Assembly (NCBI GenBank): GCA_944392945.1
Contig: CALXYJ010000005.1
Coordinates: 20,138 to 84,137, forward strand
Reading direction: 5' to 3'
From: an uncultured Clostridia bacterium
GTDB lineage: Bacteria > Bacillota > Clostridia > TANB77 > CAG-508
DNA: 64,000 bases
A model generated the notes under the pieces. The model ran no database searches. It was given only the letters and a program-made list of their open reading frames with translations, and had not been told where the DNA came from. Shown here piece after piece: positions 56,154 through 64,000 of this stretch. The first letter of the stretch is position 1, and every line of letters starts with the position of its first letter. The translations under genes and the position numbers were made by a program.

Positions 56154-56702
56154 TTAACTTTCTATTTCTCTTTTTAATTTTCTTATGATTGCTTCATAAT
56201 TCTTATACATTTTAGTTATATTATCACTTGTTCGTATATCGCCACTTGTAAAATTCCTTAAAAATTTCACTTTAAATCCTAAAAATTCACCAATCCCCTC
56301 AAAATATTCTTTAATATTTTCAGCAATATCTGCATTTTCTTCTTCATCCATTTGTCCAACAGTTATTAAATAAACAGTTTTTCCAAGTAACATTTCATCA
56401 TGCCAGCAAAATGGATTTAATCTATCTATCATATTTTTTAATATTCCTGTTATATGATTCATATAAATTGGGGTAGCAATTATTATCTCATCATTTTTTA
56501 ATATTTCGTCATATATTTCTTGCATATCATCATCTTCCATAATACAATAAGAATCTAAATAGTCCATGCAAGCATTACATCCTAAACAATAATTTATTGA
56601 TTTATCCGCCAAAGCTATTAGTGTATCTTCCTCATCTCTTAAATCATTTAATATTCTATAACAATTTCCTCTTCTATTACTTCCACTTATATATAAAGCC
56701 AT
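56154..56702 (-). CDS. Flavodoxin-fold NAD(P)H-dependent FMN reductase-like protein
   Basis: A 182-aa protein starting LYISGSNRRGNCYRIL (phosphate-binding loop S-x-R-x-G-N). A CLGCNACMDYLDSYCIMEDD cysteine segment follows, typical of iron-sulfur flavoprotein relatives, then TPIYMNHITGILKNMIDRL for FMN binding. The CxxC-x-C spacing resembles the cluster of iron-sulfur flavoproteins but is incomplete. Probably redox; partner unknown. Confidence 0.83.
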   Translation of the reverse strand: MALYISGSNRRGNCYRILNDLRDEEDTLIALADKSINYCLGCNACMDYLDSYCIMEDDDMQEIYDEILKNDEIIIATPIYMNHITGILKNMIDRLNPFCWHDEMLLGKTVYLITVGQMDEEENADIAENIKEYFEGIGEFLGFKVKFLRNFTSGDIRTSDNITKMYKNYEAIIRKLKREIES

Positions 56703-56721
56703 TTAAATTCCTCTTTTCGTT

Positions 56722-57507
56722 CTATATTTCAAACATTTTTTGTAGTTCTTTTCCTACTTCATATCCCTTTTTATAGAAATCATCTAAACTCATTTTTAAA
56801 TAATCATCTCTATAACATAATTCCAAAGTAATAGGTCCTTCATAATTACTTTCCTTTAACTTTGATATAACATATTTCCAATCAATTGTTCCATCGAATG
56901 GTATTAAATGTAAATCGTCAGATTTATCATTATCATGTAAATGTACAGCAAATATTCTATTTTTAAATAAATTAAAATTAAATTCATCATTAAAATGTAC
57001 ATGAAAATGTCCTGAGTCAAAACAAATACCTACATTTTCATCTTTTATGTTTTCTAAAACATACTCTAGATATCCTTTTATTTTTGTGTTTTCAAATGCT
57101 ACTTTCACATTTAATTCTTTTGCATATTTTATAATTTCTCTTATTCTTTTTAATCCTAATTCATTATATGAAGGAGCTATTTTTTTAGATGTTAAATGCA
57201 TAACAACCATTGGTATACCAAATTCTTTGCAATTTTTAATATCATTTTTATATCTTTCTACTAAATCATCTCCTTCTTTTCCTTCTTTCCAGATAGAATT
57301 TATATTTTGATACCCTAAATGTGCAAATATAATTTCTAAATTTAGCTCTTTACATAATCTTGCTTGATCTTCTTGACTTAATTCCCAATTTTCATCATAC
57401 CATTGTATGAATACTTTACTAAATCCAGCTTTTTTTATAGAATCTATTGTTTGCTTAATGGTTACATTTTTATTACTTTTTTGGATAGCTATTGCAATTT
57501 CTCTCAT
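56722..57507 (-). CDS. Sugar phosphate isomerase/epimerase, AP-endonuclease-2-like TIM barrel
   Basis: A 261-aa xylose-isomerase-like TIM barrel. The metal ligands are visible: Glu in VAFENTKI, Asp and His in CFDSGHFHVHF, His/Asp in VHLHDNDKSDDLHLIPFDGTID and a final Glu in ITLELCYR. The arrangement matches IolE/IolI-type isomerases and endonuclease IV relatives. No DNA-binding loop is evident, so a small-molecule isomerase is favoured. Confidence 0.85.
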   Translation of the reverse strand: MREIAIAIQKSNKNVTIKQTIDSIKKAGFSKVFIQWYDENWELSQEDQARLCKELNLEIIFAHLGYQNINSIWKEGKEGDDLVERYKNDIKNCKEFGIPMVVMHLTSKKIAPSYNELGLKRIREIIKYAKELNVKVAFENTKIKGYLEYVLENIKDENVGICFDSGHFHVHFNDEFNFNLFKNRIFAVHLHDNDKSDDLHLIPFDGTIDWKYVISKLKESNYEGPITLELCYRDDYLKMSLDDFYKKGYEVGKELQKMFEI

Positions 57508-57534
57508 TCATTTCTACTCCTCTCTTAAAATTTC

Positions 57535-58257
57535 TTATATTTCATCTATCTTTACCGTATTCCAAATTTTACTATACTGTCTTATTTGCTCTTCTTTTTT
57601 TACTTGTGCTGTAGGATGATATAATGGAATTATTGTCATATCTTCAATTTTAAAACTATCATACTTCTTAATCGTCTGTGTTAAATTCTTTTCTATCTTT
57701 AAATTATATATTTGTGCTAAAGAATATAGAGGATAATATCCTAATGTTAATATAATTTTTGGTTCTACTATATCAATTTGCATCTTTAAATAATCTCTAC
57801 AATTCATGGTACATTCTTTTAATTTTATATTATTTTCTCTATAATTATTTCCCTGTCTTGCACACATTATAGCATTTGTAATAAATATTTTATTTAAGAT
57901 CTTTTCATTATTTTTCTTAGAAGATTCTATTAAATATTTTGTTAACATTCTTTTAGTCATACTTTTTTCCTGGTTTATTAAGAAATTCCAGTTATCTTCT
58001 GTTTGATTTTTTACATAGCTATCATGTAATTTCTTGATATCTTGAAAAGGGCCCCAATCTTGTCCTATTATCATAATTTTAGAGTTTAATCTATTAAACC
58101 AATCAGTCCATATTGAAGGTATATTTTTAGAAAATTCTACATCTGTATAAATATTAATTAAAGAACAATCCATTCCTCCATTCTTTTTTAAATTTATACA
58201 TTTATTGCATATTGACATTTCTTTTAATAAGCTATTAAATTTTTCTATTTTATTCAT
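57535..58257 (-). CDS. Uracil-DNA glycosylase superfamily protein
   Basis: A 240-aa protein with the UDG fold. Motif A IMIIGQDWGP carries the catalytic-site GQD and motif B reads PLYHPTAQ. Strand ILTLGYYPL comes before it. N-terminal ICNKCINLKKN and a further Cys suggest a metal or cluster site as in family 4/5 enzymes. Whether it acts on uracil in DNA or on another substrate cannot be told. It fits the base-repair and nucleotide theme of its neighbours. Confidence 0.8.
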   Translation of the reverse strand: MNKIEKFNSLLKEMSICNKCINLKKNGGMDCSLINIYTDVEFSKNIPSIWTDWFNRLNSKIMIIGQDWGPFQDIKKLHDSYVKNQTEDNWNFLINQEKSMTKRMLTKYLIESSKKNNEKILNKIFITNAIMCARQGNNYRENNIKLKECTMNCRDYLKMQIDIVEPKIILTLGYYPLYSLAQIYNLKIEKNLTQTIKKYDSFKIEDMTIIPLYHPTAQVKKEEQIRQYSKIWNTVKIDEI

Positions 58258-58284
58258 TATCTTTAATCTTACTCCAAATAATAT

Positions 58285-58818
58285 TTATTTCCATAAATCT
58301 CCATTTATATACTTAGTTAACGCCATAATAAAAGCATTTTTTGTCAAATCAATTCTTGTTAATTCTCCATGTGTCAAAAAATTTATTCCTCCTTGTGCCT
58401 TGTTTAATTCATGACCTTTAAAAATTTTATCCATGAATTTTCCTAATTCTATCTCTTTAATTTCTTCTATGTATTTATCAGGTATTGGAAATCCTTGACT
58501 AGTTCCAACACTCATTAGACCATTTTTATCTTCTATTACAGCTGCATTAAATTCTATCCATTCATCACATAGTAAATTTTGAATTCCACCTTCACTAGCA
58601 ATGTAAAAATCTACCTTAATATTATTTGTTTTAGCATATTCCTTTAAATTTTTTACTCTATTTTTTGCTCCTTGAAATACTTCTTTATTAAATGGTTGGT
58701 CGCTTACATTTGATTTTACTGGTATTCCTTCTATTTCCACATTATCAAAATATTTTTCAAATGCTTCTTTTGCTCCTTTAATTTTACCTGGATTTTTTGT
58801 TCCCATTAAAATTTTCAT
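58285..58818 (-). CDS. yjjX: Inosine/xanthosine triphosphatase (YjjX/DUF84)
   Basis: A 177-aa NTPase of the YjjX family that removes ITP/XTP. It begins MKILMGTKNPGKIKGAKEAF, with VSDQPFNKEVFQGAKNR, ASEGGIQNL (the conserved EGG) and GTSQGFPIP, all typical of DUF84. It is a second, unrelated-subfamily ITPase in addition to the HAM1-like enzyme 9 kb away. Confidence 0.92.
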   Translation of the reverse strand: MKILMGTKNPGKIKGAKEAFEKYFDNVEIEGIPVKSNVSDQPFNKEVFQGAKNRVKNLKEYAKTNNIKVDFYIASEGGIQNLLCDEWIEFNAAVIEDKNGLMSVGTSQGFPIPDKYIEEIKEIELGKFMDKIFKGHELNKAQGGINFLTHGELTRIDLTKNAFIMALTKYINGDLWK

Positions 58819-58837
58819 TTTCTCACTCTCCTAGTAT

Positions 58838-59023
58838 TTATATTTCCTTTAAAGAATAACTAACCTCTAGAATATTTTCTTCTTCATCTACTTTTATATT
58901 CATTTTAAATTTACATTCATCATAATATCCCTGCTTACTATTACCAGTTTTATATTTTGTTACAACTACTTTATCATCATTTATAATGTAGCATCTTACA
59001 GCTTTTCTTATTGGCTTGTCCAT
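58838..59023 (-). pseudogene. NUDIX hydrolase with internal deletion
   Basis: A 61-aa ORF. It starts like a NUDIX protein (IRKAVRCYIINDDKVVVTKY, then TGNSKQGYYD) but jumps directly to what looks like the C-terminal strands (FKMNIKVDEEENILEVSYSL). The whole NUDIX box is missing, so it cannot be catalytic. It is most likely an in-frame internal deletion of a ~130-aa NUDIX gene. A ribosome site is kept before the ATG. Confidence 0.6.
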
Positions 59024-59047
59024 ATTTATCTCCTTTTTCCAAATTGA

Positions 59048-59617
59048 TTATAATAATTGCTTTTTTACATCCAACCAATTATTTACTCTAATAATTCCCT
59101 TTTCTTGTAATTCCACATTCTTAATGTTTTTATTTCTAAATTCTGTAAATAATAACTTTTTATTGCAATTTTCTAAATTTGAAATTCTGTCATCTATTCC
59201 AATATCATATTTTATCTTTGTTTTATCTGTCATAAATATGAAATTGTTTGTATTTATAAACGGAAACCAATAATGTAAATATTCAAATTTATTTTTTAAA
59301 TTAGTCGACGGATCTATTACATCCATTTTCCAGATATATGCTGTTACAATATATACATCATACTTTTTATTTAATTCTTTTGTTACATCCACACAATTGG
59401 GCAATGGCTTAATGTATTCCCCATCATCATTTTTATATAAATTTTTATATTTATATATTTCCTTAAATTCTTCTTCCTTGCCCTTTATTAAATCCTGTCT
59501 ATTTTGACTATGTAATTCATTAAAATCTACTTTTCCTAAAAATTCTGTCAAATAATTTGAAAAATTTCCTACCACAATTACTTCGTCCATATCAATCATT
59601 ACAGATTGTTTATTCAT
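59048..59617 (-). CDS. 5'(3')-deoxyribonucleotidase-like HAD hydrolase
   Basis: About 189 aa. The catalytic loop MIDMDEVIVVGN gives D-x-D-x-V, the form found in the NT5C/YorS deoxyribonucleotidase family. IVTAYIWK is motif II and IGIDDRISNLENC supplies the late acidic motif. The ATG at 59617 is preferred over one at 59626 because AAAGGG lies nine bases before it. It dephosphorylates dNMPs in relatives. It overlaps the preceding NUDIX gene region (TGA/ATG). Confidence 0.83.
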   Translation of the reverse strand: MNKQSVMIDMDEVIVVGNFSNYLTEFLGKVDFNELHSQNRQDLIKGKEEEFKEIYKYKNLYKNDDGEYIKPLPNCVDVTKELNKKYDVYIVTAYIWKMDVIDPSTNLKNKFEYLHYWFPFINTNNFIFMTDKTKIKYDIGIDDRISNLENCNKKLLFTEFRNKNIKNVELQEKGIIRVNNWLDVKKQLL

Positions 59618-59622
59618 TTTTA

Positions 59623-60138
59623 TCATCCCTTTATAATTTTATAATATTCTTCTTCAAAAAGACTTAACCATTGGGATATTTCTCCTTTTTCTAGCATGTT
59701 CTTAAATTCATTTATAGTAACATATTTAGCATTAATCACTTCTCCATCTAAAAAATTTATATCACTAATCTTTATATCTTTTTTTGCCAAATATATATCT
59801 CTAAAACAACTTCTTGTCTTTCTTATTTCTTTAATTGTCTTAATTAAAGTAAGATCTTTTTCTTGAAGGCTTACTCCTATCTCTTCTTTTAATTCTCTTA
59901 TTATTCCTTGCTTACTTGTCTCTCCACTACGTACACATCCTCCAGTAGGTTCCCACGTTCCACCATGAATTTTATTCAAATTTCTTTGTGTTAGCAAAAT
60001 TTTTTTATCAGAATTAATAATCCAGCATCGTGAATATAAAAAGAATTCGCCATCTTGAAATATAGCTCCTTCCTGTCTATCTACTACCTTATTAGTTTTT
60101 ACTTTGTTTTCGTCATATACATCTAATAATTCCTGCAT
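59623..60138 (-). CDS. NUDIX hydrolase, isopentenyl-diphosphate isomerase-like group
   Basis: 171 aa. The NUDIX box is exact: GCVRSGE, then a RELKEEIG helix (about residues 70-92). The opening ELLDVYDENKVKTNKVVDR matches the IDI-like/YfcD group of NUDIX proteins. CWIINSDKKILLTQRNLNKIHGGTWEPTGG is typical. It ends with TGA overlapping the next gene's start region. Substrate unknown. Confidence 0.9.
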   Translation of the reverse strand: MQELLDVYDENKVKTNKVVDRQEGAIFQDGEFFLYSRCWIINSDKKILLTQRNLNKIHGGTWEPTGGCVRSGETSKQGIIRELKEEIGVSLQEKDLTLIKTIKEIRKTRSCFRDIYLAKKDIKISDINFLDGEVINAKYVTINEFKNMLEKGEISQWLSLFEEEYYKIIKG

Positions 60139-60159
60139 TTACATCATCCTCTTTGATTA

Positions 60160-60714
60160 TTAATATAAATAATTTAAAATTTTTTCAAAAGTACAATATC
60201 CACTCTCACTATTAATGTGTCCACCATTTGGTATTAAAATTTGTTCTGTTGCAACCTTGTCTGCAAAATCTTTTTCAGCATTATAATTTACATATGGATC
60301 ATTATCTGAATAAAAACAAATTATTTCTTTGGAATATTGTTTTATGTCTTCTATATTATCAAAATACATTGATATATTAACTTTATCATATTCTTCACTT
60401 ATTCCAAAATAATTATTAAATCCACATACAAAAATTAATTTTTTCACTTTGACTTTATTTTCAACTAAAAATTTTGATATAAAAGCGGGAGCAATACTAT
60501 GTCCTATAATTGTAGTATTCTCAGTAATTAAGCCAATTTTCAAATAATATTTAAGTAAATCACTCCAATTTTTATAATCTTGATAGCCTACTCCTATTGG
60601 AAATTGTGGAACATATACTTGTTTTTGATTATCTCTTAAAATATTAAATAGCCAAATAAACCAATTAGAGAACGGATTACCAAAAGATCCATGAATTATA
60701 AAATAATTTTCCAT
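60160..60714 (-). CDS. RBBP9/YdeN-family alpha/beta serine hydrolase
   Basis: A 184-aa compact alpha/beta hydrolase. HGSFGNPFSNWFIWLF is the oxyanion-side loop, GHSIAP carries the nucleophile Ser, YSDNDPYVN the Asp and GGHINSESG the His. The size and the PQFPIG motif match RBBP9/YdeN. Substrate unknown; it lies between two NUDIX genes. Confidence 0.88.
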   Translation of the reverse strand: MENYFIIHGSFGNPFSNWFIWLFNILRDNQKQVYVPQFPIGVGYQDYKNWSDLLKYYLKIGLITENTTIIGHSIAPAFISKFLVENKVKVKKLIFVCGFNNYFGISEEYDKVNISMYFDNIEDIKQYSKEIICFYSDNDPYVNYNAEKDFADKVATEQILIPNGGHINSESGYCTFEKILNYLY

Positions 60715-60734
60715 ATTCCAATCCTCTCTTTCTA

Positions 60735-61145
60735 TTAAAATAATTTGTCTTTATATAGCTCTGCTTGCTTTACCATATGAGCTATATTTCCTTCTCCTGC
60801 GAATTTGCTTTCATCAAAAAAGTTTTCTTCTTTACTCATCCAATAAAGTTTATTTATCTCTTCTACTAAATTTACTTCTTTATTTAATTTACCTACATAT
60901 ACTTCTAATTCCATATCTGATAATTCATACTGAAAATTCATAAGATTAGTCAACTTGATATCATTTTTTGTAATTCCTGTTTCTTCTTGTAATTCTCTAT
61001 ATGCTGCATGTAATTTAGTTTCATTCTTTTCAACTTTTCCTCCAACTAAATTAAACTTTCCTATATAAGGTTCTTTCTCTCTTTTGCACATAAGTATTTT
61101 ATCTTCATCTTTGTTATAAACTAATATTACATTTAGTTTTTTCAT
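60735..61145 (-). CDS. NUDIX hydrolase (8-oxo-dGTP-type)
   Basis: About 136 aa. The NUDIX box GGKVEKNETKLHAAYRELQEET fits the consensus. It opens LNVILVYNKDEDKILMCKREK, like MutT/YtkD-type enzymes. The ATG at 61145 is used, since GGGTGAG lies just upstream and the GTG at 61154 has no ribosome site. It is the third intact NUDIX hydrolase in the window. Confidence 0.9.
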   Translation of the reverse strand: MKKLNVILVYNKDEDKILMCKREKEPYIGKFNLVGGKVEKNETKLHAAYRELQEETGITKNDIKLTNLMNFQYELSDMELEVYVGKLNKEVNLVEEINKLYWMSKEENFFDESKFAGEGNIAHMVKQAELYKDKLF

Positions 61146-61146
61146 A

Positions 61147-62061
61147 TTACTCACCCTTATTATTAAAAATTTCTACCCAACCTAATTTTATAAAATTCAT
61201 TATCTCCATATAGGATTTTACTTCTTCACTTGGATAATTCAATAACCATACTCTTTTTTCTTCATTATGAATTATATTTTGAACTATAGCATAACTTAAC
61301 TCTGCAAATGTTTCTGCTCCAATGTATCCTTTTATTCCATTTTTTTCTTCGTTTAATACAAATAATATGTCTGTTTCGTCTAATGACTTAAAAAAATTTA
61401 TATAAGTATTTTTATATTCTTCAGAATTTTCTTGATTTATTTTTCTTGGATAATTTATAACTTCATAACCATTATTTTCAAAATATTTTTTCCATTTTTG
61501 TATTTCTTTTTGAAATTTAGCACTGCATGCAATCATTAATTTCTTTGTTTGATTCCTTTCAGAATTCATCGTTTCTTCTTTTAAATTTTTACTAAGAAAA
61601 AAATCTCTTGCAATATAATTATTTTTTTTATAAAAATTTAATGCGTTCTTATTAGGTCCAAATACTTCTATTGTTATCTTTTTGCAATCTATAAAATAAA
61701 AATATTCTTCTATTTTCTCTAAAAGTTTTTTTCCTATTCCTTTACCTCTTTCATCTTTTCTTACAATTAACTCTATTACGCTACCCGTTTTTTCACAATT
61801 ATTTGTTAATTTATCTATTTCATCTATTGTATTTACAATTCCTATTACTAAGCCTACAATTTTATTATTTTCCTCGGCTAAATAAATTTTTCCTTCTTTA
61901 TTTTTTACTAATTCCATGTCTAAATTAAAATAATCTTCTCTATAATTTGATAAAAGAACTTGCGTCTTCCAATCATCTATATCCACTAAATATTGTTGTA
62001 ACTCTACTAATAAATCTTTTATCTGGTCATTGTATTTATTATTATATTCTAATATTTCCAT
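61147..62061 (-). CDS. GNAT acetyltransferase fused to a nucleoside-deoxyribosyltransferase-like domain
   Basis: About 304 aa. Residues 1-155 are a complete GNAT: LVIGIVNTIDE, VIELIVRKDERGKGIGKKLLEKIE (acetyl-CoA loop R/K-G-x-G-I-G) and ALNFYKKNNYI. Residues ~165-304 start afresh with TKKLMIACSAKFQKEIQKW and contain LDETDILFVLNEEKNGIKGYIGAETFAELSYA. That pattern of Asp-Asp/Glu residues resembles the nucleoside 2-deoxyribosyltransferase-like fold. The start at 62061 follows AGAGAG. The two domains look like separate genes joined; the second assignment is by pattern only. Confidence 0.78.
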   Translation of the reverse strand: MEILEYNNKYNDQIKDLLVELQQYLVDIDDWKTQVLLSNYREDYFNLDMELVKNKEGKIYLAEENNKIVGLVIGIVNTIDEIDKLTNNCEKTGSVIELIVRKDERGKGIGKKLLEKIEEYFYFIDCKKITIEVFGPNKNALNFYKKNNYIARDFFLSKNLKEETMNSERNQTKKLMIACSAKFQKEIQKWKKYFENNGYEVINYPRKINQENSEEYKNTYINFFKSLDETDILFVLNEEKNGIKGYIGAETFAELSYAIVQNIIHNEEKRVWLLNYPSEEVKSYMEIMNFIKLGWVEIFNNKGE

Positions 62062-62113
62062 GTTTAATCTTCTCTCTTTCATATAAGTTTGTATTTATTA
62101 TTAGTTAATAACA

Positions 62114-62740
62114 TCATTCTTTAATTTGTTCTAAATTCACTAACTTTTCATCATTGAACGTAAGCTTTAGCAGACATGGTGATATAATATTTAATTCTTT
62201 ATTTTTATATTCCAATTTTACATTTTTATTTACATTACACCAATTTAACAATAAAAATTTTATCGCTCCTCCATGACTAATTAACGCAATTCTTTTACCT
62301 TGATACTTATATAATATTTCCTTCAAAAACTCTGTCATCCTTTTATTTGTGTCTTCTGCACTTTCCCCATCAGAGGTTCTAAATTTTTGATATAATAATT
62401 GTTCTTGTGATGGGTCTTTTGTATTTTTGTCACTCATAAACTTAGCCAACTCATTTAAATTTCCTAATTTTCTTTCATTTAATCTATAATCTAAATTGAT
62501 TTGTAGATTGTTATTATCTGCTATATATTTTGCAGTTTGCTTTGCTCTTACATAACTACTACACCAGATAGCATCAATATTCTTTAGCTCTTCATTTTTG
62601 CTTAATATTCTTGAATCTTCTTCTCCTTTTATAGATAAAATTTCTTTTTCATTAATCATTTGGTTCGTCTCATTTGTATTTCTTATTCCTTTTTCATTAA
62701 TTGTCTCTCCATGTCTAATCAAATAAATGATTGTTTGCAT
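62114..62740 (-). CDS. Histidine phosphatase family protein
   Basis: 208 aa. YLIRHGETINEKG carries the catalytic RHG, WCSSYVRAKQTAKYI the second Arg, RLNERKLGNLNE the acid loop and ALISHGGAIKF the second His. The intact active site distinguishes it from the frameshifted relative at 53588. Phosphoglycerate mutase-like phosphatase of unknown substrate. It leads the minus-strand run in this part of the window. The 230 bp before it (62741-62971) hold a terminator and no other gene. Confidence 0.92.
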   Translation of the reverse strand: MQTIIYLIRHGETINEKGIRNTNETNQMINEKEILSIKGEEDSRILSKNEELKNIDAIWCSSYVRAKQTAKYIADNNNLQINLDYRLNERKLGNLNELAKFMSDKNTKDPSQEQLLYQKFRTSDGESAEDTNKRMTEFLKEILYKYQGKRIALISHGGAIKFLLLNWCNVNKNVKLEYKNKELNIISPCLLKLTFNDEKLVNLEQIKE

Positions 62741-62890
62741 AGTAGCTCCTCTCTTAATTTTCTTAGATTAATTTTTTATTATTTCTATACTTAATCTTTT
62801 GGATATTTTATCATCTGGCCAATAAAAAAGGAAGTCTTTTATTAAGAGTTATATCAAATAATTCTTATAATCATATTCAAATACATAAAT

Positions 62891-62935
62891 TTCAAAAATC
62901 CGGCAGGAAGTTTAATTCTCTGCCGGGTCTTTGAA
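62891..62935 (-). terminator. Terminator of the AAA ATPase gene
   Basis: A GC-rich core CCGGCAG/CTGCCGG extended by TTCAAA/TTTGAA outer arms, 37 bp after the ATPase stop. Confidence 0.8.
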
Positions 62936-62971
62936 ATAATTAATCCAACCATTTATTTTCAAAACAATACA

Positions 62972-63793
62972 TTATCTCTTTTTTTCAAATTCATTCTTTC
63001 TATTTTTAAAAAATTCATAAAAATATCTTACATTTTCGAGTTCACTCCACTTTTGAACTTTAAAGTCTTCTGTATCTAAATTATATATTTTAGCATTTAA
63101 AATTCCTAACATAAAAGGAGAATGAGTTGCAATTATAAATTGAACACCTAAATATCTTGCCATTTTATTTATTTCTTTCGCAAGTTGGACTTGATTTTGT
63201 GGAGATAGTGAAACCTCTGGCTCATCTAGTAAATACAAATTATCTGGTTCAATATTATCTTCTAAAATTTGCATCGTTGTTTCTCCATTAGAATATTTAT
63301 CTTGTGAAAATTCAAACCTTGCAAACTGCTTTCCACCTTCTTTTGTCTGCAAAAAATCCTTTGCATTTTGCAATCCTCTTTCTCTTGCCAAATTACTTTC
63401 TATACTTTCTTGTAAAACTGCATCTTGCTGTATTTTCCTTATTTCATATAAGATTTCTTCACTTTTTATATATCTGCTATTTTCTGGTATTCTAGTTAAT
63501 TTTCTACCATTTTCATTTTCTCCTAGTTCATATTCACATTTTGATGCATAATCCTCAAAATAATCTAATGTTCCAACAACTTTTGGATTACTTCGTTCTT
63601 TTCCTTTTAAATTTAATTTATGAGCAATGATATTTAGTATGGTTGATTTTCCAGAACCATTATTTCCATATAATACAGTTATATTGTCAAATATAAATAT
63701 ATCGGGCTCTTTATTTTGTAATACATTAAATGGATATATATTATTATTTGTTATTCTGCTATCACTTAATTTAAATGTTTTTAGGTATATCAT
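62972..63793 (-). CDS. AAA-family ABC-type ATPase
   Basis: 273 aa. Walker A YGNNGSGKST is near residues 43-52, SNGET is a short ABC-signature-like motif and LYLLDEPEVSLSP is Walker B. FIIATHSPFML supplies the H-switch. The form (one domain, no coiled coil, no TOPRIM) matches the standalone AAA_21/AAA_15 ATPases. Such proteins occur alone or beside phage-defence nucleases; no partner is visible within the remaining 200 bp upstream. Role unknown. Confidence 0.85.
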   Translation of the reverse strand: MIYLKTFKLSDSRITNNNIYPFNVLQNKEPDIFIFDNITVLYGNNGSGKSTILNIIAHKLNLKGKERSNPKVVGTLDYFEDYASKCEYELGENENGRKLTRIPENSRYIKSEEILYEIRKIQQDAVLQESIESNLARERGLQNAKDFLQTKEGGKQFARFEFSQDKYSNGETTMQILEDNIEPDNLYLLDEPEVSLSPQNQVQLAKEINKMARYLGVQFIIATHSPFMLGILNAKIYNLDTEDFKVQKWSELENVRYFYEFFKNRKNEFEKKR

Positions 63794-63935
63794 TCTGTAT
63801 CCTATCCTTTCTAATTGTTTCTTTTTTATTACATACTGTTATTATTATACAATATTTATTTTACACTTTTTACTTTCTTACTTTTTACTTGTATTATACC
63901 ATAGATATTTTTAATTGCATTTTAAAAGAACAAAA

Positions 63936-63975
63936 GTGAACTTCGTTCACACTGGCACTAATTAATTTTAGTGCC
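63936..63975. terminator. Two adjacent hairpins at the window end
   Basis: GTGAAC-TTC-GTTCAC (63936-63950) is followed by T-rich sequence on the minus strand, and GGCACTA/TAGTGCC (63954-63975) by T-rich sequence on the plus strand. They probably terminate convergent transcripts, one of them from beyond the window. The region 63794-63935 is AT-rich with no gene that I can see. Confidence 0.6.
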
Positions 63976-64000
63976 TTTTCTTTTTCTTCTCTAAATAGTA

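Noticed and set aside
55483..56157. Long plus-strand open frame of 224 codons
   Set aside because: It lies opposite a complete HAD phosphatase with all four motifs and has a hydrophobic antisense composition without a ribosome site.
62972..63793. AAA ATPase as part of a retron or OLD-type defence pair
   Set aside because: No reverse transcriptase, TOPRIM or effector gene adjoins it inside the window, so only the ATPase is called.

Overview
The window is one AT-rich stretch from a low-GC Gram-positive bacterium, most likely a member of Clostridia. The evidence is AGGAGG-type ribosome sites, frequent GTG starts beside strong Shine-Dalgarno sequences, a CIRCE operator, a 0A-box-like promoter element and the protein families present. 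No taxonomic marker such as 16S rRNA is in the window. Most genes are on the minus strand.

Layout. 0-10 kb: murD (cut by the window edge), a cytidylate-kinase-like gene, a 31-codon lysine-rich ORF, a membrane protein, then uvrB, an unknown gene and uvrA in one direction, a GNAT remnant and a NUDIX gene. 10-18 kb: an SDR oxidoreductase, then a five-gene operon (glycosyltransferase, SDR, metallo-beta-lactamase fold, adenylate-forming enzyme, KAS III-like enzyme) that looks like a pathway. Its promoter carries a 0A-box-like heptamer at the -35. Next come a 59-codon cysteine-containing ORF, a flavin-reductase-like protein and CIRCE-controlled hsp20. 18.6-28.9 kb: a type III CRISPR-Cas locus with cas6 convergent to csm6-like, HD-less cas10, cas7-cas5-cas11 fusion, cas7-2x, csx19 and cas7-insertion. 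The architecture matches the III-D2/III-Dv arrangement. There is no CRISPR array and no cas1/cas2 in the window.

29-36 kb: a gene of unusual composition, a sbcD-sbcC-phosphoesterase operon, and a ~560-nt structured RNA directly upstream of a CorB/DUF21-like membrane protein. The RNA and protein together are best explained as OLE RNA plus OapA. 36-45 kb: a two-component system, a tandem membrane-fusion/ABC exporter operon with three independent lesions, and a CDF cation transporter. 45-48 kb: an unknown 586-aa protein, peptide deformylase and a self-contained cassette gene.

48-63 kb: a nearly unbroken minus-strand run of about twenty small enzymes that repair, sanitise or salvage nucleotides and metabolites. 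They include HAM1/RdgB-like, ASCH, queuosine salvage, HD, HIT, YjjX, several NUDIX, 5'-nucleotidase, UDG-like and histidine phosphatases. Several are frameshifted or internally deleted; lgt and a Cof-type phosphatase are interleaved. The window ends with an AAA ATPase.

The strongest candidates for further attention are the OLE-like RNA with its membrane protein, the fused type III-D effector with an HD-less Cas10 and a CARF-HEPN nuclease, and the Ole-like KAS III/adenylation/SDR cluster with an added glycosyltransferase. Several reading-frame breaks are single-base changes, some in homopolymers, so sequencing error must be excluded before they are called pseudogenes.
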